A stretch of DNA of 7,298 nt from Alphaproteobacteria bacterium (GTDB taxonomy: Bacteria; Pseudomonadota; Alphaproteobacteria; Thalassobaculales; Thalassobaculaceae): positions 1 to 7,298 of the forward strand of contig JAPKDN010000158.1 of the NCBI GenBank assembly GCA_028822575.1, read 5' to 3'. Both the position numbers and the translations under genes were made by a program. This document shows, in pieces, positions 1-5,543 of the stretch (positions within the stretch are counted from its first letter, which is position 1; every line of letters begins with the position of its first letter). The notes below the pieces were generated by a model that worked only from the letters and a program-made list of their open reading frames with translations, made no database searches and was not told the DNA's origin.

Positions 1-1390
1 CACCGATTGGCAACATCGCGAACCGCGTGACGTCCAGCGCCCGCTCGATGGCGTGGATGGTCGCGGCTTGGGCCATGTTCGCGGTTACGGTCTCGTGTAC
101 GCCCCAAGCGGCCTCGGCGACGCTGATGCCGAGTGGTTGGGCCAAATGTTGATCGATCGCGGCCTCCGCGGCTTCCTTGTCCAGGCGCATGCGCCCGCCC
201 AGGAAGGAATCCGCGCCGAGATAACCGAGCACCAGATCGCAGTCCGTCACCGTGGGCATCTCGTTGCCCGCGCCGTAACAGACGGGTCCCGGGCTGGCCC
301 CGGCGCTGTCGGGGCCGACCTGAAGCAGGCCCCGCTGGTCGACCCGCGCGATGCTGCCCCCGCCGGCGCCGATCTCGATCATGTCGATGGCGGGAATCTG
401 AAGCGGCAGGCCGCTTCCCTCGGCGAAACGGGTCTCGCGCGCGACCTCGAAATGTACCGTGCGTTCCGGTTGTCCGTCTGGGATCAGACAGGCCTTGGCG
501 GTGGTGCCACCCATGTCGAAACAGAGCACGTCCTTAACCTCGGCCAACGCGCCGAAAAGGCGCGCCGCCTCGGCGCCGGCCGCCGGGCCTGATTGGACCA
601 GGCGAATCGGGAAACGTGTGGCGACACTGGCGCGCACGCAGCGGCCGTCGGAGAGAACCATCAGCAATTCGCGCGTAAATCCAAGCGCGTCCAAGGCCGC
701 TATCAAGCGATCGACGTAGTTCCGAAACACCGGATGCACATAGGCGTTGGCGACCGTGGTCGAGCTACGCTCGTATTCGCCTAACTCCGGGCTTACCGCG
801 GAAGAGAGCGAGAGCGCGACCTCGGGCCATTCCTCGGCGACGATAGCTGCGACCGCGCGTTCGTGGTCCGGGTTGATATAAGCGTGCAGCAGACAGACCG
901 CCAAGGAGGCGACACCCGCCTCGCGAAGCTGGCGGATGACCGGGCGCAGGGCCTCGGTATCCAACGCCGTGATGACCGCTCCGTCGGGGCCGATACGTTC
1001 CTGGGCCTCGTGGCGCAGGGGCCGGGGTACCAAAGGCGCGGGCATCTCGATGTCCAGATCGAAAAGGTCGTACCGCCACTCCCGACCGATCTCCAGCACG
1101 TCGCGGAAACCCGCCGTGGTAATGAGGCCGGTGGTCACGCCCTTACGCTCGATCAGGGCATTAGCGACCAGGGTGGTGCCATGAATGACCGAGGAAAGGT
1201 CCCTGGCGCTTATTCCAGCGGTATTCAGGACTTGCCGGACACCGTCCAGCACCGCGCGCGACGGGTCGTCCGGCGTGGTCAGGACCTTGTCGATGATCAA
1301 CCGCGCCCCGGCGCTATCCCAGAGCACGATGTCGGTGAAAGTACCGCCGATATCGACGCCGACATTCCATTGTGTGTGTGAATCAGCCAC
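1..1390 (-). CDS. hyuA: Hydantoinase A/oxoprolinase subunit (HyuA family), 3' end cut by window edge
   Basis: This is the ATP-binding subunit of an ATP-dependent cyclic amide hydrolase or related carboxylase, working with HyuB in the cytoplasm. The frame is open from a GTG at 1390 to the left edge, giving 463 residues. The family is usually near 690, so roughly a third is missing. Visible motifs are the N-terminal acetate-kinase/ASKHA phosphate loop GVDIGGTFTD (11-20), HGTTLVANALIERKG (70-84), SPELGEYERSSTTVANAY (201-218), SGPAAG (267-272), the second nucleotide loop FDMGGTTAKA (291-300) and PAIDMIEIGAGGGSIA (333-348). GTG is chosen because a good Shine-Dalgarno lies 8 nt upstream, the phosphate loop follows within 10 residues, and the next in-frame Met is near residue 115. 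The start overlaps the hyuB end by 8 bp, suggesting translational coupling. The usually conserved SNGG/SSGG motif reads SDGR at 247-250. Known family activities are N-methylhydantoin hydrolysis, 5-oxoproline hydrolysis, caprolactam hydrolysis and acetone/acetophenone carboxylation; the substrate here is unknown. Confidence 0.94.
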   Translation of the reverse strand, partial: MADSHTQWNVGVDIGGTFTDIVLWDSAGARLIIDKVLTTPDDPSRAVLDGVRQVLNTAGISARDLSSVIHGTTLVANALIERKGVTTGLITTAGFRDVLEIGREWRYDLFDLDIEMPAPLVPRPLRHEAQERIGPDGAVITALDTEALRPVIRQLREAGVASLAVCLLHAYINPDHERAVAAIVAEEWPEVALSLSSAVSPELGEYERSSTTVANAYVHPVFRNYVDRLIAALDALGFTRELLMVLSDGRCVRASVATRFPIRLVQSGPAAGAEAARLFGALAEVKDVLCFDMGGTTAKACLIPDGQPERTVHFEVARETRFAEGSGLPLQIPAIDMIEIGAGGGSIARVDQRGLLQVGPDSAGASPGPVCYGAGNEMPTVTDCDLVLGYLGADSFLGGRMRLDKEAAEAAIDQHLAQPLGISVAEAAWGVHETVTANMAQAATIHAIERALDVTRFAMLPIG

Positions 1391-3020
1391 GGAAAGCCCC
1401 TCCAGTGTCTGATCTGTCTGTTATATAACCGGCCTTGAGATCGGCATTGATCGATTCTGGATCCCGCTCCTCCGGTGGATAGAGCCCACCGCCGCCGGCG
1501 GTCTGAAAGCTGACTTCGTCGCCGGGATTGAGGTCACTTCTGGATTTGGCGGGGATAACCTCGCCATTGACCAAGTCGATACCAGCGCTCCCCGGACCGC
1601 CGCCCAGCAGGCCACGTGGCGGGAATTTCACCCGCTCATGGCGAATGGTCATGGTCACCGGGTTTTCCGAGACCGAGCGAAAACCGATCCTCTGGGCATT
1701 GCCGCCACGATACTTCCCGATCCCGCCGCTATCCGGAACAAAAGCTTTCTCGGTCACCAGCAAGGGGACCTGATGCTCAAAGGCCTCGATCGGTTGGTTT
1801 GAGACATTGCTTGGGAAACTGAGGCATCCCGGGCCATCGCCATGTGGTCTGGCGCCGTGACCGCCGTTCATGAAGAACATCTTCACGAAGTTGCCATCGC
1901 CCGATGGTTTTTTGCCGGCGAAGTAAACGTTCCAGAGCGGCGAGCCGGACTCCGCCACGATCTTACTTGGCAAGATCTCGGCCATCGCGCCGAGAATCGC
2001 CGGCGGAACATAGTGACCGGAAAGATGCCGCCCCCAAACCGGGACCGGGACGGTCGCGTTCAGCAAGCATCCCTCTGGCGCGGTAATGGTGATCGGCTTC
2101 AGGGTCCCGGCATTGTTGGGGGCATGCGGGTCCAGCAGGCACTTCACCGCATAGCGGGCATAGGCTTGGGTGTAGTTCAGCACGCAATTGATCGGGAACG
2201 CGACCTGGGGCGAGGTGCCTGCAAAATCCACCGCCAGGGCGTCGCCCTCGATTGTGACGGTGCATGCGATCCAAAGCGGCTTGTCGACCCCATCCACCGT
2301 GAAGCCATCGGTATAGCTCCCATCCGGCAACGCCTTGATCGCGGCCCTCATGCTGAGTTCGGAGCGATCGATGATCTCGTCGGCGACCGCCGTCAGATCG
2401 TCCAGCCGCTCCTCATCCAACATCCGGTTCAGCATCGTGTCGCAATCGCGATAGGCGGCGAACTGGGCCCGGATATCGCCTAGGGTCTCGGATGGCTGAC
2501 GCAGGTTTTCTTCGAGGAAATCCAACACCACCGGGCTCTCGACGCCTGCCTCGACGATTTTGCAGATCGGGATGGTCAGGCCTTCCTCGTACCGATCCCG
2601 CGCCGAGGGCGAAGGCGCCCCGCCAATGTCGACGGTATGGGCGGTGCTGGCGGCGAACGCGATCAGCCGACCGTTCCGAAACAGCGGGTGCACCATCGAG
2701 ATATCGTTGAGATGCCCGGTCCCGATCCATGGATCGTTTGTGATGATGATGTCGCCGGGACTCAACCCGTCGGCGGGAAATTTCCTCAGCACCTCGGACA
2801 AGGTGTGGGGCAGGGTTCCCATGAAGCTGGGGATGCTGCGCCTGGATTGAGTGAGTTGGCGGCCTTGGTCGTCGAACAGACTGAAGGCCATGTCGTAATT
2901 GTCGCGGACAACAACGGAGAACGCTGCCCGCACGAAGGTTTCGGCGACCTGATCGGCGATGCCGTCCAACCGGCGCCAGATCAAACCAAGGCGAACCGGG
3001 TCGATGGTCGTGTCACTCAT
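1383..3020 (-). CDS. hyuB: Hydantoinase B/oxoprolinase subunit (HyuB family)
   Basis: This is the partner subunit of HyuA in an ATP-dependent amidohydrolase or carboxylase complex, expected in the cytoplasm. It has 545 residues, within the usual 520-600 range, and is intact. Family signatures are visible in order: the N-terminal segment ending in a DxAFSLFDxxG-like stretch (about 43-53), SIPSFMGTLP (62-71), the hallmark TNDPWIGTGHLND (94-106), AHTVDIGG (127-134), and the glycine-rich C-terminal end GGGGLYPPEERDPE (509-522). H103, D106 and H128 lie in the family's conserved His/Asp motifs and are plausible metal or catalytic ligands; this is inference. The ATG at 3020 has only a weak AGGGA 12 nt upstream, overlapping the stop codon of the preceding aminotransferase gene, so translation probably depends on coupling. 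The gap to that gene is 15 bp and the 3' end overlaps hyuA by 8 bp. The next in-frame Met is at 43, inside the conserved domain, so the first ATG is kept. Confidence 0.95.
   Translation of the reverse strand: MSDTTIDPVRLGLIWRRLDGIADQVAETFVRAAFSVVVRDNYDMAFSLFDDQGRQLTQSRRSIPSFMGTLPHTLSEVLRKFPADGLSPGDIIITNDPWIGTGHLNDISMVHPLFRNGRLIAFAASTAHTVDIGGAPSPSARDRYEEGLTIPICKIVEAGVESPVVLDFLEENLRQPSETLGDIRAQFAAYRDCDTMLNRMLDEERLDDLTAVADEIIDRSELSMRAAIKALPDGSYTDGFTVDGVDKPLWIACTVTIEGDALAVDFAGTSPQVAFPINCVLNYTQAYARYAVKCLLDPHAPNNAGTLKPITITAPEGCLLNATVPVPVWGRHLSGHYVPPAILGAMAEILPSKIVAESGSPLWNVYFAGKKPSGDGNFVKMFFMNGGHGARPHGDGPGCLSFPSNVSNQPIEAFEHQVPLLVTEKAFVPDSGGIGKYRGGNAQRIGFRSVSENPVTMTIRHERVKFPPRGLLGGGPGSAGIDLVNGEVIPAKSRSDLNPGDEVSFQTAGGGGLYPPEERDPESINADLKAGYITDRSDTGGAFRG
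1399..1403 (-). promoter_or_regulatory. Shine-Dalgarno that sets the hyuA GTG start
   Basis: Read on the minus strand this is GGAGG, followed by 8 nt and then the GTG at 1390. It lies inside the last codons of hyuB, so hyuA initiation occurs within the end of the upstream gene. It decides the otherwise ambiguous start, since there is no nearby in-frame ATG. Confidence 0.7.
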
Positions 3021-3035
3021 TAATCAATACATTCC

Positions 3036-3980
3036 CTATGCGTCGCGCCAAACTGGTGTGAGCCAGTGTTCATAGCCATCCATATTGCCTCGTACCAGGT
3101 CGTCATAGTCGCCTTGCAGTTGCCGAGTCATCGGGCCGGGTACGCCGTCGCTCACTGGTTTGCGGTCGACGGAAAGCATCGGCGTGATCTCTTGGCCAGT
3201 CCCGCAATAGAACATCTCTTCGGCGAGGTAGAGTTCGGTGCGGCCCATCTTGCGTTCCTCGACGGAAATGCCGGCGGCTCGGGCCAGATGGAGGAGGGTG
3301 TCGCGGGTGACGCTCTCCAAAATGCCATCGCTTACCCTGGGGGTTATCAGGGTATCTCCACGCCGCATGAAGATGCAGCCCCCCGGTCCTTCGGACACGC
3401 TGCCATCGTGATTGAGGATAATCGCGCCACCAAATCCGTTGTGTTTGGCTTCCATACCGGCCAAACGACTATTGAGATAGTTCGCGGTCGCCTTAATTCT
3501 CGAGGGACTAGCGTCATCCGGGTTGCGTCGCCAGCTCACGACGCCGAAATGCTTGCCTTCCTTGAAAGCCGCGGCCCGGGGCCGATCCCTGCAGATCGCC
3601 GAGCTTCCGACAGGGCCGGTCGCGGTCATGTCCCCCCACTCGTCGACATAGGCTTGAAGCCGGACATAGCAGTCATCGCGCATCTGATTTGCGCGTACGA
3701 TCTGGAGTATCTGATCTGTGAAGTCCGCATCGCTCGGCGGGGTGTCCAGTTCCATCAACTCCATGCCGAATCGCATGCGATCCAAATGAGCCTTCGCGCG
3801 GAAAATATAGAGCTCGCCGCGTTCAGCGTTCCAATAGCCCCGTAAGCCTTCGAATATGGTGACCGCGAATGTAAGGGCCGGCGCCATGATTGAAATTTTC
3901 GCGTTCGCATAGGGCATTAGTTGGCCGTTCATGATCGCGAATTCCGGTCGACCCGTTGGTGATCCGTCCGTGTTTGTCAT
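3036..3980 (-). CDS. Class IV (branched-chain-like) PLP aminotransferase
   Basis: This is a cytoplasmic pyridoxal-phosphate aminotransferase of fold type IV, the family of IlvE, D-amino acid transaminase and aminodeoxychorismate lyase. It has 314 residues, normal for the family. Visible features are FEGLRGYW (43-50, the BCAT FEGIR loop), CYVRLQAYV (104-112), the PLP lysine in SRIKATANYLNSR (K163), SEGPGGCIF (196-204, E197 being the pyridine-nitrogen-binding Glu), ILESVTRD (220-227) and GTGQEITPM (260-268, equivalent to the GTAAEVTP loop). FEGLR and the GT-x-x-E loop favour a branched-chain type, but YVRLQ and GGCIF differ from E. coli IlvE, so the substrate may not be Leu/Ile/Val. The first ATG is supported by GGAG 5 nt upstream (3986-3989); an internal Met17 is a weaker alternative. 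It is the first gene of the hyuBA operon. That placement suggests transamination of an amino acid made or consumed by the hydantoinase step, rather than housekeeping biosynthesis. Confidence 0.9.
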   Translation of the reverse strand: MTNTDGSPTGRPEFAIMNGQLMPYANAKISIMAPALTFAVTIFEGLRGYWNAERGELYIFRAKAHLDRMRFGMELMELDTPPSDADFTDQILQIVRANQMRDDCYVRLQAYVDEWGDMTATGPVGSSAICRDRPRAAAFKEGKHFGVVSWRRNPDDASPSRIKATANYLNSRLAGMEAKHNGFGGAIILNHDGSVSEGPGGCIFMRRGDTLITPRVSDGILESVTRDTLLHLARAAGISVEERKMGRTELYLAEEMFYCGTGQEITPMLSVDRKPVSDGVPGPMTRQLQGDYDDLVRGNMDGYEHWLTPVWRDA

Positions 3981-4031
3981 GACAGCTCCGACTTTTCGCT
4001 TGGCCAGCTTCAGGTGCTTGTGTGCTTGGGG

Positions 4032-4051
4032 TTGGGCCGCCGCTGGCCCAA
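4032..4051. repeat. Perfect 7-bp inverted repeat, 6-nt loop, upstream of the aminotransferase
   Basis: TTGGGCC (4032-4038) and GGCCCAA (4045-4051) are exact reverse complements around a 6-nt spacer. If the minus-strand transcript begins upstream of it, it would fold in the aminotransferase leader about 50-70 nt before the start codon. It could equally be a protein-binding site. No run of T follows on the minus strand, so it is not a simple intrinsic terminator. Confidence 0.45.
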
Positions 4052-4098
4052 ATTCCGGCGAGCCTGAACAGAACCATGACGAGCGTCAAGTCGATCTG

Positions 4099-4163
4099 GG
4101 GTTGTCGGATGCCAGGAGAAACGGTTGTATTAACAACAGTGACGGGCCAGGATTGGGTTGTCG
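4099..4163 (+). repeat. 9-bp direct repeat pair GGGTTGTCG
   Basis: The two identical copies are at 4099-4107 and 4155-4163, 56 bp apart start to start, and they flank the palindrome at 4124-4137. Such spacing (about five helical turns) would put both copies on nearly the same DNA face. A chance occurrence of a 9-mer in G/T-rich DNA is quite possible. Confidence 0.25.
4124..4137. promoter_or_regulatory. Operator-like palindrome in the divergent region
   Basis: GTTGT (4124-4128) and ACAAC (4133-4137) form exact 5-bp arms around the central ATTA. The TTGT-AT-rich-ACAA pattern resembles operators of GntR-family (FCD type) and some other helix-turn-helix regulators, which often control catabolic and TRAP operons. 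It lies 127 bp before the solute-binding protein start and 143 bp before the aminotransferase start, so one regulator could control both arms. No regulator gene is in the window, so the assignment is inference from symmetry and position. Confidence 0.35.
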
Positions 4164-4252
4164 TTCGTCTTGGTGTAGATGACGGTAGAGTGGATTGATA
4201 ACGATCAAAAACGGCCACCCAGGCCGTAAACAAGAACAATCAGGTTACGAAC

Positions 4253-4258
4253 AGGAGG
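4253..4258 (+). promoter_or_regulatory. Strong Shine-Dalgarno of the solute-binding protein gene
   Basis: AGGAGG lies 5 nt before the ATG at 4264. It settles the start at 4264 rather than the upstream in-frame ATG at 4195. The 4264 start also puts a signal peptide exactly at the N-terminus, while the upstream start would add 23 polar residues in front of it. Confidence 0.8.
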
Positions 4259-4263
4259 GTTTG

Positions 4264-5430
4264 ATGAACAAAATGTGTAAACTTGCGATCGCGCCGGTTG
4301 CCGCGGTCGCGTTGCTGGCCATGGCCGCACAGGCCTCGGCCGGGGATATCCCCAAGCGCCTGGTCTTCACGTCGTATGACTTTGGCAGCTCCGGATTCGC
4401 TCAGGCGTCCGGCATCGCTAACGCCTTCAAGAAGGTGCACAACACACGTGTCCGCATTATCCCGTCGGGTACCAGTATTGGCCGCATTTTGCCGCTGTCT
4501 CAGCGCAAGGCGGACTACGCCTTTCTCGCCTCGGGAACGTTTTTCGCTTCTGAAGGCACGTATGATTTCGCCTCGCCCAACTGGGGGCCTCAGGATCTGC
4601 GTTGTGTGCTTTCCCCGCCCGCGGCAACCGGCATCGTGATGCTTGGAAACTCCAAGTTTTCGGATGCGCGTAAGATCAAGGGCATGAAGCTTGGCTACGT
4701 GAAGGGGAATCCTTCGGTTAACGTGAAGACCGATGCGATCGCCGATTTCGCTGGCCTGAAGGAAGGCGAGTGGGAGCGGGTCTGGCATGGCGGCTATGGC
4801 GTCATGAAAACCTCGCTGTTGACCGGCAAGATAGATGGCTTCCTCGCCGCGCCGACGTCGGGCTTCTCCAAGGAAATCGAAGCGTCACCGAATGGCGTTA
4901 GCTGGCTTCAGTTTGAGCCGGATGACTCGGCCGCATGGGCTCGGATGACCAAGACCGCGCCGATGTATGGCTCTTGGATCGCGGTTGCCGGCGCTGGCAT
5001 CAGCGAGGCCAAACCGTCCAAGACGCTGTCGTTCCGGTATCCGATGATGGTCACCTACGCCGATCGGAATTTTGACGAGGTGTACACCATGGTCAAGGCG
5101 ATGGACGAATTGTATCCGAAATACAAGGACGTCTCTTTCGCCGCCCAGTATTGGAACCTCAAGGATGCCTCCAACCCGCCATGCGAGGCGGCTTTCCATG
5201 AGGCTTCGGTGAAGTACTTCAAGGAAAAGGGTGTGTGGTCCGACGCGTCGCAAAAATGGCAGGATGCCAAGGTTGCGCGCCACGCCGCGGTACTTGATGC
5301 CTGGGACGACGCGCAGGATTCGTATAACGAAATGCGTGCCGTCGAACGTAAAAAAGGCAACAAGATCAAAGCCGGTAAAGGCTGGAAAGAGTGGTGGGCC
5401 AAGGTCCGCACGGAGAAGGGGCTCGACTGA
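4264..5430 (+). CDS. TAXI-family TRAP transporter solute-binding protein
   Basis: This is the periplasmic high-affinity receptor of a tripartite (TRAP) transporter; it captures a small organic anion and delivers it to the membrane permease encoded next. It has 388 residues. The N-terminus is a classic Sec signal peptide: K3, K6, a hydrophobic core (about 7-22) and ASA ending at 26, with likely cleavage before G27. There is no lipobox Cys. The mature part begins with the TAXI-like first strand and glycine/serine loop (FTSYDFGSSGF, 35-45), then IIPSGTSIGRILPL (65-78), matching the ligand-loop region in which TAXI proteins usually read STGAS-like. The ADYAFLASG stretch follows, as does a YFKEKGVW segment near residue 320 typical of longer TAXI proteins. 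It is longer than the common 320-residue members because of a C-terminal helical extension rich in Lys and Trp (roughly 360-388). The ligand is not predictable; known TAXI ligands include glutamate and 2-oxoglutarate. It is first in the operon with the permease. Confidence 0.94.
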   Translation: MNKMCKLAIAPVAAVALLAMAAQASAGDIPKRLVFTSYDFGSSGFAQASGIANAFKKVHNTRVRIIPSGTSIGRILPLSQRKADYAFLASGTFFASEGTYDFASPNWGPQDLRCVLSPPAATGIVMLGNSKFSDARKIKGMKLGYVKGNPSVNVKTDAIADFAGLKEGEWERVWHGGYGVMKTSLLTGKIDGFLAAPTSGFSKEIEASPNGVSWLQFEPDDSAAWARMTKTAPMYGSWIAVAGAGISEAKPSKTLSFRYPMMVTYADRNFDEVYTMVKAMDELYPKYKDVSFAAQYWNLKDASNPPCEAAFHEASVKYFKEKGVWSDASQKWQDAKVARHAAVLDAWDDAQDSYNEMRAVERKKGNKIKAGKGWKEWWAKVRTEKGLD

Positions 5431-5461
5431 TAGAGCTTCTTCGACTTTTCCGATAATCAAG

Positions 5462-5488
5462 CAGACGGCCGCATCGCGCGGCCGTCTG
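5462..5488 (+). terminator. 11-bp GC-rich hairpin between binding-protein and permease genes
   Basis: CAGACGGCCGC (5462-5472) pairs perfectly with GCGGCCGTCTG (5478-5488) around a 5-nt loop, 31 bp after the solute-binding protein stop. The tract after it (TGTGCCTTGTT) is only moderately T-rich. A partial terminator or a 3' RNA-stabilising hairpin is therefore more likely than a complete stop, since the permease has no other obvious promoter. Either role would give much more binding protein than permease, as is usual in binding-protein-dependent transporters. Confidence 0.7.
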
Positions 5489-5543
5489 TGCCTTGTTAGC
5501 AGAATGAAGCGCCTTTGAGCGCCCGTGCAGTTGGGACCCGAGC

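Larger units (their letters stand above)
3981..4263. promoter_or_regulatory. Divergent intergenic control region
   Basis: This 283-bp stretch separates the start codons of the minus-strand aminotransferase-hyuBA operon and the plus-strand TRAP operon, so it must hold promoters for at least one and probably both. No gene is supported in it. It contains a 7-bp inverted repeat (4032-4051), a palindrome with an AT core (4124-4137) and a 9-bp direct repeat (4099-4107 and 4155-4163). On the minus strand a TTGACG (4089-4084) could be a -35 box, but the hexamer 17 nt on, CAGGCT, is a poor -10. On the plus strand TTGGTG (4170-4175) is a weak -35 with no good -10. Promoters therefore remain unassigned, and activator-dependent or non-sigma70 promoters are possible. 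Confidence 0.6.

Noticed and set aside
53..592. 179-codon plus-strand open frame opposite hyuA
   Set aside because: The minus-strand frame here carries SGPAAG, FDMGGTT and other HyuA motifs, so the plus-strand frame is a codon-bias shadow.
1371..1380. (TG)5 dinucleotide run near the hyuA start, considered as a phase-variable tract
   Set aside because: Five units is too short to slip at useful rates, and it encodes ordinary residues (His-Thr-Gln) just after the start.
1842..2483. 213-codon plus-strand open frame opposite hyuB
   Set aside because: It lies wholly antisense to a well-conserved gene, its translation resembles no family, and such shadows are common in GC-rich coding DNA.
3066..3845. 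259-codon plus-strand open frame opposite the aminotransferase
   Set aside because: It is fully antisense to a gene with clear PLP-enzyme motifs. It has no Shine-Dalgarno and no recognisable domain.
4112..4132. AGGAGA-like sequence followed by TTG as a possible small gene start
   Set aside because: The TTG at 4125 is followed by TAT TAA, so any reading frame from it ends at once.
3823..4239. 138-codon minus-strand frame spanning the leader and the 5' part of the aminotransferase, considered as an upstream gene or a leader peptide
   Set aside because: It overlaps the aminotransferase out of frame without a stop in the leader, and its internal ATG near 4077 has no Shine-Dalgarno, so attenuation by a leader peptide is not supported.
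4195..4263. Upstream in-frame ATG for the solute-binding protein
   Set aside because: It would place 23 polar residues ahead of the signal peptide and has no ribosome-binding site, whereas the ATG at 4264 has AGGAGG at 5 nt.
4240..4788. 182-codon minus-strand frame opposite the solute-binding protein
   Set aside because: It is antisense to a clear TAXI receptor and shows no domain of its own.
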